Assembly: GCF_017377775.1 (NCBI RefSeq)
Contig: NZ_JAFVLN010000017.1
Location: 124,001-188,000 of the forward strand
From: Streptomyces sp. VRA16 Mangrove soil
GTDB lineage: Bacteria > Actinomycetota > Actinomycetes > Streptomycetales > Streptomycetaceae
Direction: 5' to 3'
DNA length: 64,000 nt
Part shown: piece by piece, positions 44,795-53,678 of the stretch
Position numbering within the stretch: the stretch's first letter is position 1
Layout: each line of letters starts with the position of its first letter
Translations under genes and position numbers: made by a program
The notes under the pieces: model-generated
Databases searched by the model: none
Told to the model about the DNA's origin: nothing
The model's input: only the letters and a program-made list of their open reading frames with translations

Positions 44795-45442
44795 TCACGG
44801 CCGGACCGGCAGGCCGGCCAGACCCAGCTTGGTGACCTGCTGGTCGACAAGCGCGTTCAGCGCAGCACTGTCCTGCGCGGAATCGGCCAGCCAGTCCAGC
44901 CAGGCAGACGTGCTCTCCCAACCGGGCGGCGACTCGTACTTCGACCAGCCCGCGGAGAGATCCTCCGCCAATCGCAAACTCTCCGCGACCTCCGCCCGGT
45001 CCCCCGAGGCGGCGGGGATCAGGACGCTGTCCTGCAGTTCAAGCGCAGCCATGGGCTGCCGATGGCGCTGTGCCGCGCGCGCGAAGTCCCGCAGTGCCTC
45101 GACGATCTCGCGGATCTCGGGCATCCGCCGCAGCGGGAGCCTGCTCTGCTCCTCCAGCCGTACCGCGGCGGACCGGAAATGCTCGGCATGCTGCTTCAGC
45201 TGAATCGCCTCCTGCACACCGGAGGAACCATGGAGGCGTTGTCCCAGTTCGAGCGAGACGACAGGAAAGTCCCGAACCAGCGAATGCACGTGCGTAGTCG
45301 GGTAGTACTGGTCACCTCTGGTGGACAGATCCAGGGTGACCCCTTGGACGACCGGCCCCACCCTCCGCAGCAGGCGAAGTGGCCGCCACTCGGAGAACTC
45401 CGGGAAACAATCCGCCCAGTCGCGCGTTATCTGCCTTTTCAA
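44795..45442 (-). CDS. Unrecognised protein downstream of the RHS toxin; candidate immunity protein
   Basis: A 215-residue soluble protein with no signal peptide, no membrane span and no motif that I know. It is acidic/helical (AIQLKQHAEHFRSAAVRLEEQSRLPLRR, EIREIVEALRDFARAAQRHRQP in part) and ends TKLGLAGLPVRP. It begins 17 bp after the RHS gene stop on the same strand, the position of a cognate immunity gene in polymorphic toxin loci, and would act in the cytoplasm against the nuclease tip. The start TTG 45442 is uncertain. Base composition is visibly less GC-rich than the neighbours, as is the RHS tip. Alternative: an unrelated orphan. Confidence 0.6.
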   Translation of the reverse strand: MKRQITRDWADCFPEFSEWRPLRLLRRVGPVVQGVTLDLSTRGDQYYPTTHVHSLVRDFPVVSLELGQRLHGSSGVQEAIQLKQHAEHFRSAAVRLEEQSRLPLRRMPEIREIVEALRDFARAAQRHRQPMAALELQDSVLIPAASGDRAEVAESLRLAEDLSAGWSKYESPPGWESTSAWLDWLADSAQDSAALNALVDQQVTKLGLAGLPVRP

Positions 45443-45459
45443 TCTCTTTCTGGCTTTCC

Positions 45460-48400
45460 TTACCTGGGAACCACCGGGACGGTCAGGAACAGCCCCGGAA
45501 CATTGTCAGCGTTCTTGTCCCACTGCCGCTTCCCGATCCCTGGCGGGTTCTTCGTGAACTTGTAGTCGTAGGCGATGCCGGTGGACGGATCGAAGACGTC
45601 CGGGCGTGCACTCCCCTTGGTGCCGTGCGGCACCTGGACCTTACCCAGGTAACTCCGCTCCGTGATCAGCCCACGATCCTCGAAGATGGTCTGGTAGCGA
45701 TCGAGAATGGTCTCCGCGTATTTGTGCTTGCGGGAACCATCCACGGCCCTGTTGCCACTCGATGCGATGCGAGTGTCGGCCCGGTCCGCGACCTGTTGAA
45801 TGAGCTCAGGGGTCGACAGGTCAGCCGTACTGCCGGAACCACCACAGTTGTGGACCAGGACCGGCGCGGCCCCCGCCAGCACGTAATACGTGTGGACCTT
45901 GCTGACGGTGAGGTTGTTGACCGTCGACGAGGCGACCGTCCAGCGCTTGACCGCCGAGATCTGGACGTACGTGCCGGCGCTGGTGCGCAGCCACTCGCCC
46001 GACTTCAGCGAGGTCGCGGGGACCCAGGCGTGGAGTTCCTCGACCCAGAACGGGTGTCCGTCCGTCGCCGTGACCGACGCGGTCTTCGTGCCCTTCTTGC
46101 CGTCGATGTCGATCGTGACCTTGACCAGGTGCTTGAGGCCCTGGCCCTTGATCTCGGCCGTCACCGTCTCCACCGTGGTGTCACCGGTGTCGGGGTCGGT
46201 CGCGAGGACCTTGTCGCCGAGCTTCACGTCCTGGATGGCCTTGGTCGTGCCGTCGGCCATGAGGACCCTGGTTCCGGGGACGAAGCTGTTGCAGGTGTCA
46301 CCGTCGCCCTCGCCCTTGGCGCTGCTGGTCTCGTTCCCGCCGCCCTCGGACTTCTTCCGGGCCGTCGTGCTCGGCTTGCTGCTCGCCGTCTTTCTGGCCT
46401 CGGAGCGCGCCTTGCGCTGGGTCGCGTTGCCGATCTTCTGTGTCTGGCGTTTGGCCGCGCGGGTGGCGGCGGCCTTCGCGGCCTGCGCCTTCTTCTTCAG
46501 CTGCGCGGCCCGCTTCGCGGCGGCCTTCGCCGCCGCGGCCATCTTGCGGGCGACCTCCCACGCCTTCTTGGCGATGGCGAGGATCTTCTTGGCCTGGGTC
46601 ACGGCCTTGCGCCAGGCGCTGACCGCGCTCATCGTCGCCCGGATCGCGCCCCAGATCTTCTTGCCCTTGGAGAAGATCGCGCCCCACGGGATGGCGTCCA
46701 TGAGCAGGCTGCCGCAGGCCCACAGGTCACCGCGGGAGAAGCAGCCGACCACGTCGTTCCAGCCGAGGAACTCCTTGAGGACCGCCCAGCCCGTCGACAG
46801 GATGACGTCGCCGAGCGTGCGGGACGCCGTCGAGCGGGCGCCCGCCACCGCCGAGTCCGAGGGGCCGTCGTAGTAGTCGGACGCGTCCGTGCCGGACGAG
46901 AGGCCCGACGGATCCGCGTACGTGACCGGGTTGTTCTCCGAGTAGACGTAGCCGTTGAGCTGGACCGGGTCGCCCAGGTCCACCACCGGGTCGGCGGACA
47001 GGAAGCGCCCCGTGACCGGGTCGTACTCGCGGGCCCCGAGATGGATCAGACCCGTGGACGAGTCCTCACCGCCACCGACGTAGCCCTGGTGCGAGAGCCA
47101 GCTCGCGCTCTCGGCGCGCTCCGTGCCGAACGGGGTCGCCTTGGAGAACTGGACCTTGTTGCCCTGCGCCAGCTGCACGTTGACGTACGCGCTGCCGTTC
47201 TGGTCGGAAACCTGCACCGACAAGGTGGCCGCAGACGTGCCCTGCGCGTGCCGCATCACGGTGGACGCGCCCGGCTGAGAGTAGTACCGCTCGGTGTACG
47301 ACAGGTCGCCGCCCGCGTTGGTGGACACGGTCGTGTCCCCCAGATACAGGGTGTGTTCGCTGTCGGAGAGCGCGAGCAGGCGCTCGCCGGTGGGACCGTA
47401 GACGTAGCGGATCTGGTCGGCCGGCTTCCACACCTGACCCGCGGACCCGTCACAGGTCGCGAGCTGGAGGTCGGTGCCGGGCGTCGTCGTACCGCCGGGC
47501 AGCGCCGCGCACTTGCCGGAGGCGACGTGCTTGAGCGCGCCCGTGGACGTGGTGGTCCACTGCTGGTTCGCCGCGCCCGTGCACTTCGCGAGGACGACGG
47601 CGGTACCGGCCGCGGTGGCGCCGTCCTTCGGCATCACGCACTGGCCGAGCACCTTCAGGGCGCCCGTGGTGGCGTCGCTGTCGGAGGCGGGGTCGATGCG
47701 CAGCTTCTGGGCCTTGGTGCCGTTGCAGGAGTAGATCTGCAACGGGGTGCCGGCCGTGGTGGAGGACGACTGCACGTCGAGGCAGCGATGCGTGGCGGTG
47801 TTGACGAACTCGCCCGAACCGTGCGCGCCGAACCCGGACACCGTCTCGGCCTGGCCGTCCCAGGTCCAGGTCAGGCCCTGCTCGTTGCCGCCCGTGGTGC
47901 GGGTCGTCGTGTTGCCGCCCGCGTCGTACTGGAGCGTCGAGGACTCCTTGACGCGGGCGCCCGCGTCCGTGGTGTACGTCCGCTCCATCCCGGTCAGGGT
48001 GTGCGGCTGGCTGCCGTCCGCCTTGCCGTAGACGTAGTCGGTCGTCGCGTCCTTGGCCGTGTCACCGGCCGCGTCGTGCTCGACGAGCTTCTTGCGGTTG
48101 CCCATCGCGTCGTAGGTGAACGACTGCCAGTAACCGTCGTTCGCCGCCGTGACGTTGGTGGTGCCGTCGTCGTAGGACGGCGCGGCGGACGTCTTGTCCG
48201 TGGGCCTGCACGCCTCGTTGGGCGAGGTCCATGCCTCGGTCAGCTGGCCGAGCCCGTCGTAGGTGAAGCACTGACGGTCGGTGGTGCTGTTGCTGACGTC
48301 GGTGGTCTGGGTGATGTTGCCCGCGTTGTCGTAGGCGTAGTAGCGGGAGTTGACCCGGTGCCCGGTGACGGCGGTGGTGTCGCTGGTGGACTCGCGGTCG

Positions 48401-51400
48401 ACGATCTGGCGGGTCAGCTCACCCGTGGTGGTGTCGTACAGGTTCGTCGTCCACACCCGGCTGGGCTGCTCGCCCGCGACCGAGCGCAGCACCTCGCCCC
48501 ATGGGCTGTACTCCGTGTCGGCGGTGTACCAGTTCAGGCCGGAGGTGGAGACCGGCAGGCCGTCCTCGTTGTAGCGGGTGACGACCTTCTCGGCGTCGAA
48601 CGCACCCGCCGCCGGCAGGGTCGTGGAGCGCAGCTGACCCTGCTTCGAGTAATCGTAGGAGTAGGTGTACGTGTCCTTCAGGCCGTACTGCGTGGCGATC
48701 GACGGCGGCAGCTTCAGCTGCTGTACCGTCGCCTGGTAGTCCTCCGTGTAGCCGGTGACGGACATGGTGTAGCCCAGGCCGTCGGTGTAGCGGGTGGAGG
48801 TGGCGGGCTGGCCGATGCCGCCAGTGACGGTGTCGTAGGTGTTGGCTTGCAGCAGCGTGCCGGAGCTGTTGTTCAGACGCTGCTCCAGCGGGCGTGAGAG
48901 CGCGTCGTACTTCGTCCACACCTTGACGCCGCGGGGGTCCTCGGTGGTCTCCGCGCGGTCCAGGACGTCGTACGTGGTGTGCGAGGTGCCCGCGTCCGGA
49001 TCGGTCGAGGTCAGCTCGCGGCCGCGCGCGTCGTACGTCCACGACCAGGTGTTGTCCTCGCTGTCGACGGCCTTCACGCGGTCGCCGCGGGCGTCGTACT
49101 CGTAGCGCGTGGAGCGGAAGACGGTCCGGTTGATGTCCGTGTACGTGTCGACGCGGGTGGTGCGGCCGAGCGCGTCGGAGTAGGAGCGCTGCCTGGTGCC
49201 GCCCGCCGGGTCGTTGACGACGGAGTAGTCGGAGCCGTACTCGTAACTGGTGGCCTTGGACGGCTTGGCGACGCCGGCGAGGTACGGGGTCTCGGTCAGG
49301 ACGCGGCCAAGGCCGTCGTACGCGTACAGCGTCGCGTTCTGCACCTGGCTGTCGGAGTCGACGTCGAACATCTCGTCGCCGGGCTCGCCGTTGGCGAAGT
49401 AGGCGTTGTTGGTCTGGCGGACCGTGCCGTCGGCGCTGTACAGGGTGTCGGTGATCAGGCGGCCGCCGCCGACGGCCGGTTCCTGGCGCTGGCGTTCGCG
49501 GCCGAGACCGTCGTAGAAGGTGACGCCCTTCTCGTAGGAGCCGTCCTCCTTGAGCGTCTCGCTGGTGACGTGGACCGGCTCGCCCTGCACGATCGTGTAC
49601 GTGAAGTGGGCGGACGCCTCGTCCGTGTCTCCGGGGGTCTGGCCGGGGGCCCAGGCGTAGGTGGTGCGGCCGTACGCGTCGTAGGCGTAGGCGGTGGTGT
49701 TGCCGTTGGGGTCGGTGTCGGTGAGCGTGGTGCCGCGCGCGGGGTCGATCGTCGACGTGCTGGACTGGTTCAGGGCGTTGGTGCTGGTGACCTTGAAGAC
49801 CTGCCCCGTGGTCGGCCCGTAGGTGGTGGTCTCCTTGTGCTGCAACGCGTCGGTGGTGCTGGTGGCGCGGCCGTAGCTGTCGTAGCCGACGGTGCCGTTC
49901 TCGGTCCAGGAGCCGCCGTCGCCGCTGATGTCCCAGGTCTCCGTGGCGAGGCCGACGGTGGGCGCGGTGCCGTACACCTGGTTGTCGTAGGCGACGCGGG
50001 AGCCCGATATCCACTCGTCGGCGGTGGCGCTCGGGGCGTGGGCGCAGGTGCCGGCGGTGGTGAGGGACTGCTTGGGCAGGCCGATCAGGTGCCGGTCGGT
50101 GTTGTGCACATAGGAGTTGACGGTGCACGTGGTGTCGCCGGTGTCGGTGTCGGCGGTCGTCTCCACCGTCAGCGGCAGGCCGTACGTGGCGTCGTACGTG
50201 CTCGTGGTGGTGGTCGTGCGCTCGGTGTCGGGGTCGTCCCCGCTGCCAGAGGACCGCGTCCACGTCTTCGACTTGGCGGTGTCGACGCGGTACGCCTTCA
50301 GCGCCGGGACGCCGTCGTCGCGGGCGCGGGTGGCGAGGACCTGGGGCGTGGTCGGGTAGTCGACCGAGCGGGTCAGCAGCTCGCCGTTGTACTTGGTGTA
50401 CGTGAGCGTCTCGGCGACCCGGCCCTGGTAGGCGATGTCGTCGGTGGCGATCTTATCGCCTGCGTGATCCGTGACGGTGACCGCGCGCTTGCCGCCGCCG
50501 GGCAGCGGGTCGCCGTCCATGCCGCGGAAGTAGCGGGTCTCGGACATGCCGCGGGTGGTCGAGGTGTACTGCGTGGTGGAGTCCGCGCCGGTGATCGTGC
50601 GGACCACGCCGAAGCCGCGCCACTGGTCGTAGGTGCGGGTCTTCTTCTTGGAGAACTCGGCCTGGTTCAGCGCCCAGGCGCCGTCGCCCACGTACTGGTA
50701 CGCGGTGGTCTCGGCCGGGGAGCCGGCGAGGTTGGGCAGTTCCTGGACGCCGGCGACGACGTACTTGTGGAACCAGTCGATGGTTTCGTCGGCCTTGTCC
50801 GGGTCCGGGTGCCAGTAGGCCGGGAAGCAGAGCCCGGTGTTGTCCTCGGGTTTGGGGAAGCCGGTGCCGGTCCCGCAGGCGCTGTCCGCGTCGGGCTTCT
50901 TGTAGTCGACGAGTGTCTCGCCGCCGTACTCGTTGACGACGCGCTGGATGCGCAGTCGGTCGAAGACCGGGTTGGGGTCGTTCGCGCCGCGCTTGACGCG
51001 GTTGGGCATCGACTGGATGTTGGGCAGGAACTCGACCGGGTTCAGGGAGTCCTCGGCCGGTTCACCGTCCGCGGTGTACCCGGTGCGGGTGATGGACTCC
51101 AGCCACAGAGCGGTGCCCTCGTCGGTGCGGTGGGCGGGCAGCGACTGGTCGAGGGTCCAGCGGTCGACCGGGGTGAGCTCGGTGGAGCCCTCGGTGCGCT
51201 GGGTCAGCGTGGTGACCTTGGCCAGCCGCTTGCGAGACCAGAAGGTGGGCACGGGCACCCAGCACTCCTTGGTGCCGCCCGCGCAGTACAGGTCGGCCGG
51301 AGTGTCGTACCAGATGCGGTTCTGCGCGAAGTTGCCCGAGGTGAAGTTGGTGTCGGAGCAGGTGACCTCCCCCTCCTTGAAGCAGCGCTCGTCGGTGTCG

Positions 51401-53208
51401 AAGACGACCTGGGAGATCGGCTTGGTGGTGTAGAGGGTCGAGGCGCGCTGGCCGTAGTCGATGCGGTTCAGGTAGCCGCCGCGGTCGTAGGAGACGGCCG
51501 CCTTGAACTTGTTGTCCTTGGCGTAGTGGTTGGTCTCCTTGGTCCACCACAGCGACATCATGTTGTCCTGCGGGTCCTGGACGAAGTCCAGGTTCCAGCG
51601 CCAGCCCTGGTCGCAGAAGGACTTGGCGAAGGACGCGTCGTAGCAGGGCTCGCCGGACTGGTTGCCCGCGACGGGGACGGTCAGGACCGAGTTGGTGAGC
51701 GGGTCCCCGTCCTTCCATGTGGAGGTCTTGTTGCGGCCGAAGTAGTAGCGCATGCCGTCGCGGGTGGTGATGCGCCAGTACTCGCCGTCGTTGTCGCCGT
51801 TGGCGAGCGAGGTGTCCTTGATCAGGTCGACCTTGGAACCGTCGCCGTTGGCGGTGGCCCAGGTGCCGTCCGCGTCGTTCTTGACCAGCTCGGTGGTGGT
51901 GCCGCCGAGCGTCATGACGGCGTTGTCGCTGCCCCAGCAGAGGTCACCGGTCTTGTGGGTCGCGTTGTTGCCGTTGTCGCGGTCGTCGGTGCAGGCCTTG
52001 TAGGTGCGGGTGATGGAGCCGGGGTTGTACTCCCAGCCGTCGCCGATCCAGGAGGGCTGGTTGTTGGTGGCCGACGTGCGACCGTCCACGACCTGGGAGT
52101 TGTACGAGAAGGTCACGCTCGGCGAGGGACCGCCGGGGACACTGGGGGTGTTCAGCCCGTACGAGTAGGTGAACGCTCCTGAGGAGCCGCCCGCGGACCA
52201 GCTACCCGCGCTGACCAGCGGGGTCGCGGAGAAGTCGCCGCCCGATCCGCTGCCGTGGGAGCCGGCGACGAGGACGGAGGAGCCGGCGGAGTCGGCGATC
52301 TGCGTGGCGGTCTTCGCGCTGGGCGGGCCGCGGTAGACCGCGTCGTCGGCGAGGTCGGTGCCCTTGCCGTCGGCGCGGGCGGTGGACGCGGTGGTGGCCG
52401 TGGTGTCCCCGGCGAGCGCGGCGACGTCGACGGTCGCGGTCAGCCGGCGCTCGCCGTCGAGCTTGCCGTCGTCCTCGGTGTCGTCGTCCTGCGCCGTGAC
52501 TTCCTGGTCGGTGTCCAGGGCTACGGGCTCGGTGCAGGACTCGACGTCCGGGGTGGTCAGGACACAGCTCGGGTACTGCGTGAGGTTGAGGCGGTCGGCC
52601 CAGTTGGCACCGTACAGCTCGGCGAAGGCGGTGTAGTCGAGGGTGACGGTGGCCTCGCCGGTCGCCCCGGCCGGCGGGGTGACCTTGAAGGCGAGGCCCT
52701 CCATGGAGACGGCGTCGAGATCGGTCTGCGGGACAACGGAGGCCTGCCACGTGCCGTCGAGGGAGGCCGCCTCCTCGGCGGTGGCGTCCTCGGGGGCGCC
52801 GACCTCGATGGGCAGGTCGCCGACGGCGACGCTGTCGCCGGGGGCGAGGCCGGTCACTTCCTCCTGCGCGGGCGTGGTGTCGACGGGTGCTGCGGTCGCC
52901 GCCGGGTCGTACTCCTTCGGCGGCGCCGTGTCGGACGTGGCGAGTTCGCTGAGCGCGCTCTCCTCGGCGGCGACGGCCGGGTCACGGTCGGGCAGGTCCA
53001 CCAGCTCGACGCCGCTGCGGTCGCCCGAACCGGGCGGTGCCGCCGCGGCGTTGCCGGCGAAGGCACCCACGACGAGCGCCATGAACAGCGTGCCGATCAC
53101 CGTCAGACGCAGCGCGGCCCGTCGGCTTCGCTGGACACCGGTACGGGCCAGCCACCCGCGTCCGGACCAAGAGAGCACACCCCACACGTCGCCGAAGCCC
53201 CCAATCAT
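45460..53208 (-). CDS. Giant secreted RHS-repeat protein with ricin-type lectin, HINT domain and C-terminal PD-(D/E)XK nuclease-like tip
   Basis: A 2582-residue polymorphic-toxin candidate. Residues about 31-57 form a signal/membrane segment. A large N-terminal SpvB/TcdB-like region is followed by RHS/YD repeats (for example YDALGRTTRVDTYTD-type, YDARGRELTSTDPDAG), with a ricin-type lectin inserted at about 1798-1927 (THRCLDVQSSST, QQWTTTSTGAL, GKCAALPGGT). The RHS core ends YDPVTGRFLSADPVVD...ENNPVTYADPSG near 2100. An Ala/Lys-rich helical stretch leads to a HINT domain (CNSFVPGTRVLMADGTTKAI from Cys2306 to VHNC2455). The last 127 residues hold PD at 2536-2537 and DYK at 2548-2550, a restriction-endonuclease-like site. 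ATG at 53208 is preferred; 53283 is possible. Confidence 0.9.
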   Translation of the reverse strand: MIGGFGDVWGVLSWSGRGWLARTGVQRSRRAALRLTVIGTLFMALVVGAFAGNAAAAPPGSGDRSGVELVDLPDRDPAVAAEESALSELATSDTAPPKEYDPAATAAPVDTTPAQEEVTGLAPGDSVAVGDLPIEVGAPEDATAEEAASLDGTWQASVVPQTDLDAVSMEGLAFKVTPPAGATGEATVTLDYTAFAELYGANWADRLNLTQYPSCVLTTPDVESCTEPVALDTDQEVTAQDDDTEDDGKLDGERRLTATVDVAALAGDTTATTASTARADGKGTDLADDAVYRGPPSAKTATQIADSAGSSVLVAGSHGSGSGGDFSATPLVSAGSWSAGGSSGAFTYSYGLNTPSVPGGPSPSVTFSYNSQVVDGRTSATNNQPSWIGDGWEYNPGSITRTYKACTDDRDNGNNATHKTGDLCWGSDNAVMTLGGTTTELVKNDADGTWATANGDGSKVDLIKDTSLANGDNDGEYWRITTRDGMRYYFGRNKTSTWKDGDPLTNSVLTVPVAGNQSGEPCYDASFAKSFCDQGWRWNLDFVQDPQDNMMSLWWTKETNHYAKDNKFKAAVSYDRGGYLNRIDYGQRASTLYTTKPISQVVFDTDERCFKEGEVTCSDTNFTSGNFAQNRIWYDTPADLYCAGGTKECWVPVPTFWSRKRLAKVTTLTQRTEGSTELTPVDRWTLDQSLPAHRTDEGTALWLESITRTGYTADGEPAEDSLNPVEFLPNIQSMPNRVKRGANDPNPVFDRLRIQRVVNEYGGETLVDYKKPDADSACGTGTGFPKPEDNTGLCFPAYWHPDPDKADETIDWFHKYVVAGVQELPNLAGSPAETTAYQYVGDGAWALNQAEFSKKKTRTYDQWRGFGVVRTITGADSTTQYTSTTRGMSETRYFRGMDGDPLPGGGKRAVTVTDHAGDKIATDDIAYQGRVAETLTYTKYNGELLTRSVDYPTTPQVLATRARDDGVPALKAYRVDTAKSKTWTRSSGSGDDPDTERTTTTTSTYDATYGLPLTVETTADTDTGDTTCTVNSYVHNTDRHLIGLPKQSLTTAGTCAHAPSATADEWISGSRVAYDNQVYGTAPTVGLATETWDISGDGGSWTENGTVGYDSYGRATSTTDALQHKETTTYGPTTGQVFKVTSTNALNQSSTSTIDPARGTTLTDTDPNGNTTAYAYDAYGRTTYAWAPGQTPGDTDEASAHFTYTIVQGEPVHVTSETLKEDGSYEKGVTFYDGLGRERQRQEPAVGGGRLITDTLYSADGTVRQTNNAYFANGEPGDEMFDVDSDSQVQNATLYAYDGLGRVLTETPYLAGVAKPSKATSYEYGSDYSVVNDPAGGTRQRSYSDALGRTTRVDTYTDINRTVFRSTRYEYDARGDRVKAVDSEDNTWSWTYDARGRELTSTDPDAGTSHTTYDVLDRAETTEDPRGVKVWTKYDALSRPLEQRLNNSSGTLLQANTYDTVTGGIGQPATSTRYTDGLGYTMSVTGYTEDYQATVQQLKLPPSIATQYGLKDTYTYSYDYSKQGQLRSTTLPAAGAFDAEKVVTRYNEDGLPVSTSGLNWYTADTEYSPWGEVLRSVAGEQPSRVWTTNLYDTTTGELTRQIVDRESTSDTTAVTGHRVNSRYYAYDNAGNITQTTDVSNSTTDRQCFTYDGLGQLTEAWTSPNEACRPTDKTSAAPSYDDGTTNVTAANDGYWQSFTYDAMGNRKKLVEHDAAGDTAKDATTDYVYGKADGSQPHTLTGMERTYTTDAGARVKESSTLQYDAGGNTTTRTTGGNEQGLTWTWDGQAETVSGFGAHGSGEFVNTATHRCLDVQSSSTTAGTPLQIYSCNGTKAQKLRIDPASDSDATTGALKVLGQCVMPKDGATAAGTAVVLAKCTGAANQQWTTTSTGALKHVASGKCAALPGGTTTPGTDLQLATCDGSAGQVWKPADQIRYVYGPTGERLLALSDSEHTLYLGDTTVSTNAGGDLSYTERYYSQPGASTVMRHAQGTSAATLSVQVSDQNGSAYVNVQLAQGNKVQFSKATPFGTERAESASWLSHQGYVGGGEDSSTGLIHLGAREYDPVTGRFLSADPVVDLGDPVQLNGYVYSENNPVTYADPSGLSSGTDASDYYDGPSDSAVAGARSTASRTLGDVILSTGWAVLKEFLGWNDVVGCFSRGDLWACGSLLMDAIPWGAIFSKGKKIWGAIRATMSAVSAWRKAVTQAKKILAIAKKAWEVARKMAAAAKAAAKRAAQLKKKAQAAKAAATRAAKRQTQKIGNATQRKARSEARKTASSKPSTTARKKSEGGGNETSSAKGEGDGDTCNSFVPGTRVLMADGTTKAIQDVKLGDKVLATDPDTGDTTVETVTAEIKGQGLKHLVKVTIDIDGKKGTKTASVTATDGHPFWVEELHAWVPATSLKSGEWLRTSAGTYVQISAVKRWTVASSTVNNLTVSKVHTYYVLAGAAPVLVHNCGGSGSTADLSTPELIQQVADRADTRIASSGNRAVDGSRKHKYAETILDRYQTIFEDRGLITERSYLGKVQVPHGTKGSARPDVFDPSTGIAYDYKFTKNPPGIGKRQWDKNADNVPGLFLTVPVVPR

Positions 53209-53678
53209 GGCAGGAGCGACGGAGACTGACCGAACGTCAGAGACCCGTACACCCGTCGCGATGAAACCGATCGGCGGAATCATGCGGACCGAACATGCGC
53301 AGGTCAAACGGGCCCGAGGCGGCACTTGTGAGATGCGTCACGCCACCAAACGGGCCCAAGCGGAACGAGCGGATTCAGTTTCCGCCAAGTGGGAGCGCTC
53401 CCCCTGATTCCGGCGCGAGCGGCGCGAGTTGGGCGTAACTCGCCTTCTCGATCATCTCCGATCGAAACAAGTGACGGAATGTCGGATTTCGCGGCCCATG
53501 GGGTTCGATGTCCCCAGACAGGCGGCACCCTGACGGGTTCGACGGGCGACCGGTTCCACACCCGCATCACAATTGCGTTACTCCTGTGGATGGTTGGCGC
53601 ATGTGGCGCGAGGGGCCTGTGTCGTTCATGCTCTAGCGGCTCTGCCCAACCGCGGTTTCCACAAGGGGGTTCACTGTC
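53209..53678. other. 470-bp divergent intergenic region between RHS and DNRLRE genes
   Basis: This gap contains the promoters of two large secreted-protein genes. It is less GC-rich than coding DNA and has several AT-containing motifs (for example around 53440-53480 and 53560-53640), with short dyads such as GAGCGGCGCGAGTTGGG flanked by CTCGCC. I could not fix a -35/-10 pair or operator with confidence. No protein frame here looks real. Confidence 0.4.

Noticed and set aside
45379..53407. Long plus-strand open frames opposite the RHS gene
   Set aside because: They mirror the RHS reading frame in high-GC DNA; translations have repetitive Gly/Val/Arg composition and no domain or ribosome binding site.
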